Of a DNA stretch of 64,000 nucleotides, positions 1-11,878 are shown one piece after another. The stretch comes from Bromus sterilis. Its lineage: Eukaryota > Streptophyta > Magnoliopsida > Poales > Poaceae. The translations under genes were made by a program, and so were the position numbers. The stretch's first letter is position 1, and every line of letters starts with the position of its first letter. The stretch is taken from the NCBI GenBank assembly GCA_950022295.1, contig OX465596.1, positions 128,444,501 through 128,508,500 on the forward strand, written 5' to 3'. The notes beneath the pieces were generated by a model, which was not told the origin of the DNA, made no database searches, and was given only the letters and a program-made list of their open reading frames with translations.

Positions 1-158
1 GTAGTTAGATGCTCTGGAGAGCTGTATGTTGTTCAATGAGAACTATGTATGTACTTTGGTTTTACTGTGATGATGAACTTCTATTAATTTGGTCACTTAT
101 CTATTCATGATGTTCTATAATGGTTTTTGACACACTTAATTATATATAATGCACGCAG
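1..158 (+). other. Intron-like sequence upstream of the transposase
   Basis: AT-rich non-coding sequence ending in a pyrimidine-poor but acceptable 3' splice site, CACGCAG, immediately before the ATG at 159. It probably belongs to the 5' leader intron of the CACTA-1 transposase transcript, whose first exon would lie left of the window. No other feature is seen. Confidence 0.4.
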
Positions 159-3100
159 ATGAACCGACAATGGATGTACGGTGACAGACACACCTCCCAG
201 TACATTAAGGGCGTGCATGAGTTTCTCGAACTGGCTGAGGCAAACAAGCAGAATGGTTTTATGTGTTGTCCATGCCCTACATGTGGGTATACGAAATCTT
301 ACTCTGACCGGCAAACCATTCACGCCCACCTTCTTTATAAGGGATTCATGCCACACTATAATGTTTGGACCAAGCAAAGAGAAATAGGGGTTATGATGGA
401 AGACGACGAAGAAGAAGAGTACGATGACAACTATGTGCCCCCTGAATACGGTGATGCTGCAACGAGGGAAGCAGACGATGTGCCCGATGAAGATCAAGAG
501 GAACCGAACGATGTGCCCGATGATGATCTCCGCCGGGTCATTGTTGATGCAAGGAGACAGTGTGAAAGTGAAAAGGAGAAGATGAAGTTCGATCGGATGT
601 TAGAGGATCACAAAAAGGGTTGTACCCTAATTGCGAAGAGGTCATCACAAAGCTCGGTACCGTACTCGAATTGCTGCAGTGGAAGGCAGACAATGCTGTG
701 CCTGACAAAGGATTTGAGAATCTACTAAAAATATTTAAGAAAAAACTTCCAAAGGATAACGTATTGCCCGACACTACGCACGCAGCAAAGAAGGTCGTAT
801 GCCCTGTAGGATTGGAGGTGCAGAAGATACATGCATGCCCTAATGACTGCATCCTCTACCGCAGTGCATACGAGGATTTGAATGCATGCCCGGTATGCGG
901 TGCATTGCAGTATAAGATCAGACGAGATGACCCTGGTGATGTTGACGGCGAGCCCCGCAGAAAGAGGGTTCCTGCAAAGGTGATGTGGTACACTCCTATA
1001 ATACCACGGTTGAAACGTCTGTTCAGAAACAAAGAGCATGCGATGTTGTTGCGATGGAACAATGAAGACCGTAAGAAATACGGGAATTTGAGACACCCCT
1101 CTGATGGGTCACAATGGAGAAAGATCGATAGAAAGTATCGGGATAAGTTTGGACATGACCCAAGGAACATATGGTTTGGTTTAAGCGCTGATGGCATTAA
1201 TCCTTTCGGGGAGCAGAGAAGCAATCACAGCACCTGGCCCATGTCTCTATGTATGTTTAACCTTCCTCCTTGGATGTGCATGAAGCGGTAGTTCATTATG
1301 ATGCCAATTCTCATCGAAGGCCCTAAGAAATTCGGAAACGACATTGATGTGTACCTAAGGCCATTAGTTGAAGAACTTTTACAGCTGTGGAATGGAAACG
1401 GTGTACGTGTGTGGGATGAGCACAAATAGGAGGAATTTGACCTGCATGCGTTGCTGTTTGTAACCATCAATGATTGGCTTGCTCTCAGTAACCTTTCAGG
1501 ACAGACAAACAAGGGATACCATGCATGCACTCACTGTTGAGCTGACACCGAAAGTATATACTTGGACAACTGCAGGAAGAATGTGTACCTGGGGCATCGC
1601 CGATTTCTTCCGACCAACCATCAATGTCGTAAGAAAGGCAAGAATTTCAAAGGCGAGGCAGATCACCGGAAGAAACCCGCCATGCGTACCGTTGATGACA
1701 TACTTGCAATGGTCAATGATTTACACGCAGTATTTGGAAAGGGTCCCGGCGGACTATCTGTTCCGAATGACGACGAGGGACGCGCACCCATGTGGAAGAA
1801 GAAATCTATATTTTGGGACCTACCCTACTGGAAACACCTAGATGTCCGCTCTTCGATCGACGTGATGCACGTGACGAAGAACCTTTGCGTGAACCTGCTA
1901 GGCTTCTTGGGCGTGTATGGGAAGAAAAAAGATACACCGGAGGCACGGGAGGACCTGCAACGTTTGTAGGAAAAAGACGGCATGCCTCCAAAGCAGTATG
2001 AAGGTTCTGCCAGCTACGCTCTTACCAAAGAAGAGAATGAAATCTTCTTTGAATGTCTGCTCAGTATAAAGGTCCCGTCTGGCTTCTCGTCGAATATAAA
2101 GGGAATAATAAATATGGCCGAGAAAAAGTTTCAGAACCTAAAGTCTCATGAATGCCACGTGATTATGACGCAACTGCTTCCGGTTGCATTGAGGGGGCTT
2201 CTATCGGAAAATGTTCGATTAGCCATTGTTAAGCTATGTGCATTCCTCAATGCAATCTCTCAGAAGGTGATTGATCCAGAAATCCTACCAAGGCTAAGGA
2301 GTGATGTGGCGCAATGTCTTGTCAGTTTCGAGCTGGTGTTCCCACCATCCTTCTTCAATACCATGACGCACGTCCTAGTTCATCTAGTCGACGATATTTT
2401 CATTCTGGGCCCTGTATTTCTACACAATATGTTCCCCTTTGAGAGGTTCATGGGAGTCCTAAAGAAATATGTCCGTAACCGCGCTAGGCCAGAAGGAAGC
2501 ATCTCCATGGGCCATCAAACAGAGGATGTTATTGGGTTTTGTGTCGACTTCATTCCTGGCCTTAAGAAGATTGGTCTCCCTGAATCGCGGTATGACGGGA
2601 TACTGACTGGAAAAGGGATGATTGGAAGGGACTCAATAATATGCAGGCACGGACATTCTTGGTATCAAGCACACTACACAGTTCTACAAAACTCTATCTT
2701 AGTGGCCCCGTATGTCGATGAACACAAGAACAGTCTGCGCTCCAAACACCCGGAGGAGTGTGATGACTGGATTACACATGAACACATCAGGACTTTCGGA
2801 GATTGGTTGGAAACACGTGTCAGAGCTGACAACACCGTTTGTGATGAGCCGTTCTCATTGTCCAGGGGACCATCTTCAACTGTATTGACTTACAAAGGAT
2901 ACGAGATAAATGGGAATACATTTTACACGATCTTCCAAGATCAAAAGAGCACCAACCAAAACAGTGGTGTCTGCTTTGATGCAACAACCGAGAGGGGAAA
3001 GGACACATATTATGGTTACATAGTGGACATATGGGAACTTGACTACGGACATGACTTTAAGGTCCCTTTGTTTAAGTGCAAATGGTTCAATCTGTCAGGA

Positions 3101-3475
3101 GGCGTGGTACAGGTAGACCCACAATACGGAATGACAACAGTGGATCTGAACAATCTTAGGTACACAGACGAACCATTCGTCCTAGCCAATGATGTGGCGC
3201 AGGTTTTCTATGTGAAGGACATGTCTACCAAACCGAGAAAAAGAAAAGATATGGAAGCGAATACATCATACAATGAGCCAAAGCACCACATAGTTCTTTC
3301 AGGAAAAAGAGACATCGTGGGATTGGAGGGCAAGACAAACAAGTCTGGACATTATGAAAAGTTTCATGAAATTCCCCCCTTCAAAGTTAAGGCTGATCCA
3401 AGCACCCTGTTAAGCGATGAAGAATATCCATGGTTGCGGCGCAATAAGCAAAGGACACAAGCCAAGAAAAAGTGA
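159..3475 (+). pseudogene. CACTA TNP2-like transposase, degenerate
   Basis: The N-terminus (WMYGDR..., residues 4-9) and the C/H-rich stretch that follows match the Transpos_assoc domain. An acidic linker follows, then the TNP2/Transposase_21 core with GLSADGINPF near 1180-1205 and SSIDVMHVTKNL near 1852-1885, which hold conserved acidic residues. DUF4218-like (about 2150-2560) and DUF4216-like (about 2890-3230) regions follow, and the end at 3475 is lysine-rich. The protein would cut and join CACTA ends in the nucleus. The copy is dead as read: a frameshift lies near 615 (frame of 159 to frame of 620), and the second frame then runs to 3475 with stops at 1289-1291, 1427-1429, 1538-1540 and 1967-1969. 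Sequence either side of each stop still fits the family, so decay is recent. The start was chosen for the domain match directly after the splice acceptor. Confidence 0.9.
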
Positions 3476-3632
3476 AGGCTGATGAAGTCAGAAAGGGTTG
3501 AAATTTTAGTATGTGGCTTTCAAGGGTGCATATTGAAATCAAAGTGAAGGCTGATGTAACCCTCTCAACTTTTGCACACATGTTATGTGGGTCAAATGAT
3601 GATACCATGCCAAGTTTCAACCTTTTCTGAAT

Positions 3633-3802
3633 CCAACCAATCAGGAAGAAGCACACGGATCGCGTGTTTCTTTCAAGCGATTGTGAGTCGTTGGATCAGG
3701 CTTCTGAGCCGTTGGATCCAACCAATCAGGAAGATGCACACGGATTGCGTGTTTTTTCAAGAGCTTGTGAGTCGTTGGATCAGGCTTGTGAGCCGTTGGA
3801 TC
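3633..3802 (+). repeat. 85-bp direct tandem duplication
   Basis: Two adjacent copies (3633-3717 and 3718-3802) begin CCAACCAATCAGGAAGA and contain GTTGGATCAGGCTT. They lie just upstream of a TATA-like sequence, downstream of the transposase stop. They may be promoter-proximal repeats, but the function is inferred only from position. Confidence 0.8.
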
Positions 3803-3817
3803 AGGCTTGTCGTTGCC

Positions 3818-3828
3818 TATATATATAG
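3818..3828 (+). promoter_or_regulatory. TATA-box-like element between ORF1 and ORF2 of CACTA-1
   Basis: TATATATATAG lies directly after the 85-bp tandem repeat and about 350 bp after the transposase stop. It would suit a core promoter for the second ORF. There is no transcript evidence, and simple AT runs are common in this genome. Confidence 0.35.
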
Positions 3829-3856
3829 CCCACCTCTAGGACATGTTCAACACTCA

Positions 3857-4129
3857 GTTCATCGGCCGAATACAAACCATTCGGATTTGCCTGCATACGT
3901 TCGACGGTGCATTTGATATGCTTGCACTTATGAGCCACCATCGGGCTCTATGCAGGCGAAATCGTGTGTTTTGTTGATCTTATATATATCTAGTTAGAAA
4001 TCTTTCACTTCATCGACCAAATACAAATCATTCGGATTCCCTGCATACGTCGGACGGTGCATTTGATATGCTTGCACTCATGAGCCACCGTCGGGCTGTA
4101 TGCAGGGGAAACCTTGTATTTTGTTTGAT
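3857..4129 (+). repeat. Diverged direct repeat of about 122 bp
   Basis: Copies at about 3857-3979 and 4008-4129 share TTCGGATT...CTGCATACGT, GACGGTGCATTTGATATGCT and GAGCCACC.TCGGGCT. The copies differ at several positions and are separated by about 28 bp. No coding capacity is evident. The following stretch, 4130-4458, shows nothing recognisable. Confidence 0.8.
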
Positions 4130-4458
4130 GGGAAAACAAAAGCAAAAAAGTATAGCAATTTCATTATAGGACGTCAACGGAAGAATACTCCACATCCTGT
4201 ACACCATCAAGGCGAATTGTAGACGGTCCTCGCCTGGTTGACATATCCGGCAAGGATTTTTTCACCTACGGGTTCTCAGACGGGCCACGACTCGTCCGAA
4301 TTTCTCCCTGACAGAGTATCGGATACAGATGAATTCCTCCGTGTACGGCCTTTAGTGAACTTGTTATTCTACGATAAGTCCACGCGGACCTGTGCTTGTA
4401 AACAGGTCTAACTCCACTTCGGCTAGCGAGGTGGTACTAATTTTAGTTGGTTACAGGG

Positions 4459-5055
4459 GACCTTTAGTACCGGTTCTGGGCACCAACCGGTACTAAAGGG
4501 TTAGTTAGTGGTTAATTACGGTGGGAGAAGCCTTTAGTACCGGTTGGAGGCACCAACCGGGACTAAAGGTCCTTTTTCAGAGAAAAATAATGCCACCTAC
4601 TAGGCTGACACGGCCTGGATACGACTAGAAACCAACTAATGGGCCAGGATCCAGGCCCGCAGCAGACCCAGAAGACCCACAGGCAAGCAGTAACAGAGTA
4701 GGCCCGAAAGCCTGCTGTTGAGAGGAGCTCGAAGTGGTATGCGCATCAACGCTTATAAACCACTCCGGCTGTCCCTCGACTAGCGAGGTGGGACTAAACA
4801 TCCCACCGCACTACGGCAGCGCAAGTTTTGTCCCGGTTGGTCGCACGAACCGGAACGAAAGGTAGCCTTTGGTTCCGGTTCGTGCCACCAACCGGTACGA
4901 AAGGTAGCCTTTGGTTCCGGTTCGTGCCACCAACCGGTACCAAAAGTCTCTCTTTCCCGCCAATTGGGCTGCTGAAAAAGACCTTTGGTACCGGTTGGTA
5001 GGACGAACCGGTACCAAAGGTTAGCATTGGTACCGGTTGGTGGCACGAACCGACG
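4459..5055. repeat. Array of inverted CCGGTTGG/CCAACCGG motifs (CACTA subterminal type)
   Basis: Repeated units such as CCTTTAGTACCGGTT and AACCGGTACTAAAGG occur in both orientations at 4459-4573 and again, with variants (GGTTCGTGCCACCAACCGG and similar), at 4826-5055. Arrays of short inverted motifs are typical of CACTA subterminal regions, where the transposon-encoded DNA-binding protein attaches. Here the array lies between ORF1 and ORF2 and is followed by a GC-rich leader, the same order seen at the 5' end of CACTA-2. It may be internal, or it may mark the start of a second element. Confidence 0.75.
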
Positions 5056-5084
5056 CTCCTGTATATAACTGGCACTTAGGATTT

Positions 5085-5460
5085 TCAGTTCTCATCTCGC
5101 CATTTTCCCCCGACGACGCCGGAGTTGAAACCGACGCCGTCAGGCTGCCCAACCGCTGCGCCGCACCGCCGCACCGCCCCCGACGACGTCGACAACCTCA
5201 CCGGTGCCACCCACGCTGTGAGCGTCTCTCCATACCCCCTGTCCTCTCTTGCATTGCGCCCAAACCTGCCGCCGCGCCGTGCCATTGCCGAGAGGGGAGC
5301 TCCTCCCGTGCACCGCCATGGCTAGGAGGGAACCGCCGGCCGCCCATCGCCGCTCCTTGCCGTCCTCGCCGCTCCTCGCCTCCCTCGCCGCCGGCTGACA
5401 TCCATGGCCACGGCAATGGCGTGCGTGCAATGGATGGCTGCAGCAGTGGGGGAGGTTGAG
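5085..5460 (+). other. GC-rich leader-like segment of CACTA-1
   Basis: C/G-rich sequence with a possible 5' splice donor (ACGCTGTGAGC, GT at about 5218) follows the motif array. The same order of array, GC-rich leader and AT-rich sequence occurs in CACTA-2 at 14137-14800, which supports a 5' untranslated exon. The open frames here are compositional and do not resemble known proteins. From 5461 to about 5720 the sequence is A/G-rich low-complexity DNA with no gene. Confidence 0.4.
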
Positions 5461-5804
5461 GAGAAGAAATAAAAAAACAGGGAAAAGAAAACAAAAAAGA
5501 AATAATTTTAATTAAAAGAAAACAAAGAAAAGAAAACAGAAAAGACTTTTTTTGTTCTCTCAATTTTTGTTTCTGTTTTATTAGTCTCAATTTTACTAAG
5601 TTAAAATGTTCTAGTGTTGGGGGGGAAGAAAGAAAAAAGATAGAAGGAAAAAGGAAAAAGAAAAAAGGAGAGGGAAAAACAAAAATAAGAAGAGGAGAAA
5701 AAGAGGGATAGAGGAAGACAAAAAAGAGGAGAAGAAGGGTCGAGGGATCGAGGGTCGTCGAGGGGTCGAGTGGTCGATGGGTAAAGGGTTTTTAGGCTTA
5801 TCTT

Positions 5805-5910
5805 CACGCTTTCCATCAGACATCAATTGCACGGGTGTCTGGCTCCGGGCGTCATGTCACGTTTTCCATCAGACATCGGTTGCACGGGTGTCTGGCTCCG
5901 GGCGCCATCT
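5805..5910 (+). repeat. 53-bp direct tandem repeat, two copies
   Basis: Copies at 5805-5857 and 5858-5910 both read TTTCCATCAGACATC followed by TTGCACGGGTGTCTGGCTCC. They lie just left of the insertion site of retrotransposon A. Confidence 0.85.
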
Positions 5911-5948
5911 TATATAGGTTTATTGTCGTGCCAAAAACTGGTGTCAAC

Positions 5949-7565
5949 TGATACGTCCCAAACGTATCTATAATTTCTGCTTGCTCCATGCATGTTTTGT
6001 GTGACTTTGCCATGATTTTCTTGAACTTTCATACACTTTTCAACATATTTGGCCTATCTATTAACTCAGTACACCCAGCTGCCAGTGGTTGTTTTCTTTT
6101 GTTTTTGTATTTCAGGTTTTCCGGCCATTAAAAGTGCTCCAAAAAATCCGGAAAAATCAAATAAAAAATCAGCGACCCGGAAGCTTCCGGAATCACCAAG
6201 GTAGCGGAGGGGGCCACCACCAGGAGACCAGGAGGGTCCCTGGCACGACCCCACCCTAGGCCGCGCCAGGAGGCCTCCTGGCTGCCTGGTGGGTCCCCTC
6301 GACACCCCCTCCGCCTATATTTAGCCCTCGGGGTGGAAACCCCTAATATCGATCTCTTTTCCGCGAACTCGCCTCTGTACCGCCGCCGCCGTTTCAAGAT
6401 CGGGGCTGCCTGGAGAAGCTGCCTCGGCACCCTGCCGGGAGGAGGAACCCCCTCCAGGAGACCATCCATAGCCATGGACGCCTTCCGGATGTGCCATGAG
6501 TAGTCCCCCTTGGACCATGGGTCCGTGACCAGTAGCTATGTGATGTAACTCTCCCCTCTTTGTGCTTCCACTTTCGAGACCTCGTGAGCTGCCTCACATG
6601 ATCGAGGAACTTTTGTAATTTCTTCTGTTGCTATGCTGATTTTGCTGGGATCTGATGGATTATGAGACTATGTTTAGATTGTGATGAGTAATATATCTGG
6701 TTCTTCTCTTTTATATTTTGTTCTTGAGTAAATTCTTGCATGTTCTCCGTTGCAGTATTTTGCTTTGGCCAAGTAGTTTGCCTGCAACTCCAAGAGGGAG
6801 CGTTATGATTGATTGTCGGTTCAGCCCCCTGATGTCTAGCTTGAGTGACAGAAACATGAGACTAGGGGATGTGCTGTTGCCACCAGGGATAAAACAATGG
6901 TGCTTGTACCCGCGGGTGCAAGGATTGTTTACTTTACGCAAAGTTCCTTTAATGCAGTTGTCTGTTGCTTTGAGTTTACACTTTGGGTGGGATTCACAAC
7001 TTAATACCAGCGAGATGTTCTGGATAGATATCTCAAGGTGGATGATTCTTAGTAGATGCAGTTGGATGTCGGTCTACTTACCTTCACCTACTGCACATTG
7101 CTTTTGAGCCCTTCCTTTCTTTGCAGCATAGTTAGCATTGCGGTGCCTTCATAATTCTGTCAATTGCCTAGCTGTGATTTGTTTACCTCGCTAGCACTTT
7201 TATCGTCTTTTGGGAGAGAGACATCACTAGTGAAAATCATGGGACCCCGGTCCATCTTCACATTATGGTTTACACTCTTAGTTTACTTTCAGTCTTTACT
7301 TTAAGTTCCACTTTTATCTCTTGCGTTGATCCTTTGTAAACCGCAAGGCCGGAGGAATTGACAACTCCTCTATACTCGTTGGGAGCAAAGTTATTTGTAT
7401 CTGTGTGCAGGTCCACGTCAAGCGCCATGACACCTACTTGTATCTCTTGGAGTCCTACTGGTTCGATACTCAACCTTAGCATCTTTGCTAAGGGAAACTT
7501 GCTGCTACACTGCATCTCACCTTCCACTTGGGGTAACCAACGAGGAGAGTTGCCACTCTGTATCA
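5949..7565 (+). repeat. 5' LTR of retrotransposon A
   Basis: It starts TGATACGTCCCAAACG and ends at CTGTATCA. It pairs along its whole length with 11879-13498 apart from substitutions and small indels. TCAAC precedes it. Confidence 0.93.
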
Positions 7566-7575
7566 AGCGAATTCC

Positions 7576-7593
7576 TGGCGCCGTTGCCGGGGA
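7576..7593 (+). other. Primer-binding site of A (tRNA-Asp)
   Basis: TGGCGCCGTTGCCGGGGA lies 10 bp after the 5' LTR. It is complementary to the 3' end of plant tRNA-Asp (...CCCCGGCAACGGCGCCA), which would prime minus-strand DNA synthesis. Confidence 0.9.
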
Positions 7594-7738
7594 CTCCACT
7601 CTTCAAGATAGGGGAGTTGCACACTATCTTTTATCTTTGCTTTTTAGTCTTGTTAGTTTACCTTTCAGTTTTTTCTTTAGTGTCTTTTATAAAAAATCCA
7701 AAAACAAATAGTATGTCTAGTTCCTTACTTGCCAATCA

Positions 7739-8602
7739 ATGTCCGACTTCTTTGAAACCAGATCTTATTGGCATGGAGGATTCACCGAGGATCAACAAAA
7801 GTGGTACAAGCAACATCACTTGTCTCAAAAGGGGATACATTTATGGAAACAAATACACCAGCTGTATGAATATGCTAGAAACTTGTGCTCAATATATAAT
7901 ATATCTTTCTGCAGGGATGAATCTTGTTGCTTTATGAGGCACAAACACCTTGCTTTCAAATGTGAGTACAATGATGATGAAACCTTAGCTTCTTATGCTA
8001 AGAGAAATTATGATTTTGATGATGCAGAGCAAATAGAAGAATTTGTTGCTTATAAGGGTGCCTATGAAATTACTTCTCTTATTAAAAATATTGATGATGC
8101 CCCTTACAAATCTAAGAGTCTTGCTATACTTAACTATTGTTTGGAAAATTACGATGCAAATTATTATATTACTGATCATCTTGAGAGAATATCTCCACCA
8201 AAGGAAGAGAATAATGATTTGCAGGACTCCATGGAAGAAGAAATTGCTGAACCTGAAAGCTCCTTGGATGAAAAAGAGGAGGAGACTGACGAACAAAAGG
8301 AGTAAGAATGGAGCTATGCATGTCTACCTTCTGATGAGAGTAACTCTTTGAATCTTACCTTATATGAGTATTATGATCCTATGGATTCTTTTGAAATATC
8401 CCTTTTTGATGAAGTTGATGCCTTCTATATTTGTGGCCATGATGCCATTATGAATGATGCTTATGGAGATGAACTTGCTATAGTTCCTCATGTTAAGAAT
8501 GAAATTTTTGCTATTGCACCCACACTTGATTGCCCTATTATCCTTTTGAAATCTCCAACTCATATTCCGGGAGAATTTTGCTCTTATCAAGGCTCAATGT
8601 GA
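7739..8602 (+). pseudogene. gag-like ORF remnant of retrotransposon A
   Basis: An acidic, tyrosine-rich reading frame runs from the ATG at 7739 and is stopped by TAA at 8303-8305. It continues in the same frame to 8602 with similar composition (the codons after the stop keep a D/E/Y bias). No zinc knuckle, protease or polymerase motif is present. The opposite-strand ORF of element B has the same overall character. It may be a degenerate structural protein of a non-autonomous element. Function is not established. Confidence 0.5.
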
Positions 8603-8606
8603 TGGG

Positions 8607-9038
8607 TTGCAATTATCTTATGATCCTAAAGACCGTGTTGAAAACTATACACGTGTGCTTGTAGGTCACAAACAACATGATTTATGTGATAGTTATATTC
8701 GTGATGTTGTTCATGATACTACTGATAATTACTTTGAAAGAGGAAAGTTTGGTTGTAGAAACTTTCATGTTACAGAAACACCTCTCTTTATGATGAAAGT
8801 TTTGAAGTTGTTCTTGTCCCACCTTCCTATGCTTGTCTCTTTGCGCTTCTTCGATTTATTTTCTTACAAGATGCCAATGCATAGGAAGTGGGTTAGGCTT
8901 AAATACGTTTCATATTTTCTTCTTGATGCTCTCTTTTGCTTCAAATCCTTATTCTTATGGGAGCATCTTCTAAAATCCTTTAGCCTAGCTAATGGCTTTA
9001 AAGAAGCGCTTTCAGGAGGCAGCCCGCAACGAATTTAG
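8607..9038 (+). other. Degenerate internal ORF tail of retrotransposon A
   Basis: An open frame of 143 codons lies directly downstream of the gag-like remnant. Its end contains the string AAGAAGCGCTTTCAGGAGGC, as seen after the gag-like part of related Triticeae elements. I cannot assign a domain, and the frame may be fortuitous. Confidence 0.25.
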
Positions 9039-11864
9039 GTTTTTTTGTTTTTTTCTTTTCTTCTTTTCTTAGTGGTCTTGATGATTGTTACTACTGTAGC
9101 AACATCATTGTATCTTTACTTTTCAAGCTTTGTGCCAAGTTTAGCCTCAAATTGCAAGAAAGGTCAAAAGTTGGTACATGCTGTCCAGAAATAGATTATG
9201 TCTGCTTGAAGGAAAAATTCGGGATAAATCACCAGATCATCTTTTTGATCTGATTTTTTTGACAGCATGCTCCATACAATTACCTTTCAGGCGTTTGTTC
9301 AGAGTTTTTTTTGATTTGAGTTGCAGAAGTACCTCAGAAAAATTCTTTTCTCTCTGCTGTTCTGGTTTTCTCAGCTTCTGCCCCGATTTTTCTTTTCGCA
9401 GTTTTGCAATCCTTAAGCTTGCTTTTTCTTTGCAAAATCTTTTGGGCAGGCAAGAGAAACAGTAGCTCTTCCTGGAAATCTTTATTTGCAGTAGAGGAAG
9501 ATTATTTTAGTAGGGCACTAACCCCTCTAATCAGTCTACAATGAGTTATGTATGAAGGGAGTTTTCAAGTGCGCGATGGAAGATGATGAAAGAAGATCTT
9601 GGAGTGTCAAACGCTCAAGCTTGGGGATGCCCATGTGCACCCCCAATAAATATTCAAGGAGACTCAAGCGTCTAAGCTTGGGGATGCCCCCGTGCATCCC
9701 CTTCTTCATCAACAATCATCAGTTTGTCCCTCGTTGCACTATATTTTTATCACTTCATGCGTTGTGTGCTATGCTTGGAGCGTCTCGCTCTTTACTTTTC
9801 TAGGTTTGTTTTTTTTTGTTTGCTGTAGTAACAAGTTAGACCCCAGATTACTCTTTTGTGTGGGAGAGTTACATGCTCCGCTTGAACTAGAACTCCTCAT
9901 AGGATTTGAATGCTTATTCTTTTAGCTATGAGTTGTTCTTTTTCTTTTCTTAGCTGCTGCTCTGTTTAGTTGTAATGCTTTAGTTTTTCTAGAGCTTTTC
10001 TTTTGTCTTAGGTTGAACTTTCTATAGGTTGCATGTTTTATCTTGTTAGATAGTTTGCATGTCGCACTGAGTTTTGTGTCTTGACTAGAAGTAGGTAGTT
10101 GAAGTTGCTATTCTCTTTATAGTAGTAACTTGCAATAGTTTTGAGGTATTGACTAGAGTAATGTTTGAACTTTTGGTGTCAAGAGCTCGATCCTATTAGT
10201 GATAGCTGTCGTATTTTGGGAAATCCGTGTGTTTTTCGAAAACCAAAAACCCCTGTTGAGGACTCTAGCTACTAGATGGATCACTAACCTCTCAAGGGTT
10301 CGAATATTAGAGTACACTCACGTACCATGATTCGAGGATGCGCAAGGATAACCAAACCCCCATACACTCCTCCTCGGGGTAATTGTCTCTTTGTGAACGT
10401 CCTGATTAGATTGAGAGTTACTGATAATAAGTTCATGAGTTCTTTGGACTAATGTGAGTATTCGAAAGTTGACACTTCCACCCACCTATACTTTTTCTAG
10501 CCTCTTCGGTACCGTGCATTTCCCTTTATCACCTTGAGAGTTGGCGCATACTTCACCGGTGCATCCAAAACCTTGGCACGATACGCTCTGTCATCATAAG
10601 CCACCTTATATCTTTCCTCAAAACAACCATCGTACCTACCTACAAGGAATTTCCATAGCCTTTCCGAGATACATTGCCATGCAACATCCACCTTCTCATG
10701 ACTTGATCTTCATTTCATACATGCTACTTGCTTGATCGATGAGCCGCATGCTAGTTGGGCCTTGCCCTAATCATTGCTACATGACGCGCTAGTATCATTG
10801 CATATCCTGCTATCCTGGCAGAGGCAAACATTTGCATCATGATACTTATATCTTCTTTATGTGAGTACCTTTGTAAAGTGTGAAAGATCTCCTATATTCT
10901 TGTAAAATATAGAGTGTTGCCCCTAAAGTGAGGAAAAGATCCCAAAGAGGACAAAATCAAAAGATCCCAAATAGGACAAATGAGAGTTAAATAGAAAGAG
11001 CCATTGAGGCCACCAAGAAAAATACAAAAAAATAGAAAAAAGAGAAAAAGAAAAATAAAAGGAGAGAAGGGGGCACACTACTATTCCTTTTGAGAGATCC
11101 ACACTAGTACTTCATCCTCTATCCCTTGTACTCCATAGGGATCATCATCATGCATATAGCTATGTGGGGACCTTCACACTATAGAACTTGGCTTGTATAT
11201 TCCAATGATGAGCCTCCTCAAACGACCTCTAGGTCTTCTTGAGCAAGCAAGTTAGATGCACCCCCACTAGTTCCCTTGGAGAGCTTTTAGCTCACATGTG
11301 CATCCGTTGCATGGCAATCCCTACTCCTCACATCATATCTATCATATGGCCTTCTCTCGCCTACGATTTTCCTCATTGATGTGAGCCTTTCACACCTTTT
11401 TGTCTTCCTCCTCCACCTTCTTTCTGTTTCGCCTTTTAGGTGTCAACTTTATTGCTCACGCTCATCCATTGCATGAGTGCTCAAAATATCAAAACGGAGT
11501 GGATCAGTTTGACTTGTACCTGGCTAGTGGTCTGGGGACGAGTAAAGATAAGAATCCAAAGGTGACTCAGTGCGAAACTTTAGTAGATAGTTGTTCTCAA
11601 CAACCTTTTTTCTCTATTTTTCCCAGTCCCCTGCTTGCACGCAAAAACCATCTGGAGACATTCGAGTCACGGACAGCGAGAGCTCTTGCACATTTTGTTC
11701 TTTTGTTGCTTGTGTCAATGCTAATATAGACTCTTGCTTGTTAAGACTTGAATTGAATTGCATGCTTTGATTGATTTACTTAAAAGTCCTTATATGGTTG
11801 TGTGGCATGTCACAACAGAAATTATGCTTGTTATCATTTACCTACTCGAGGACGAGCAGGAATT
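9039..11864 (+). other. Long non-coding internal region of retrotransposon A
   Basis: About 2.8 kb without a credible gene. It includes short repeats of CTTGGGGATGCCC (around 9620-9700) and an A/G-rich run at 10975-11070. Much of it reappears, inverted and diverged, in element B (26930-29500), for example the pair around 9685-9715 and 29010-29050. Confidence 0.8.
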
Positions 11865-11878
11865 AAGCTTGGGGATGT
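11865..11878 (+). other. Polypurine tract of retrotransposon A
   Basis: AAGCTTGGGGATGT lies immediately before the 3' LTR and would prime plus-strand synthesis. The reverse complement occupies the equivalent place in element B at 26916-26930. Confidence 0.75.
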
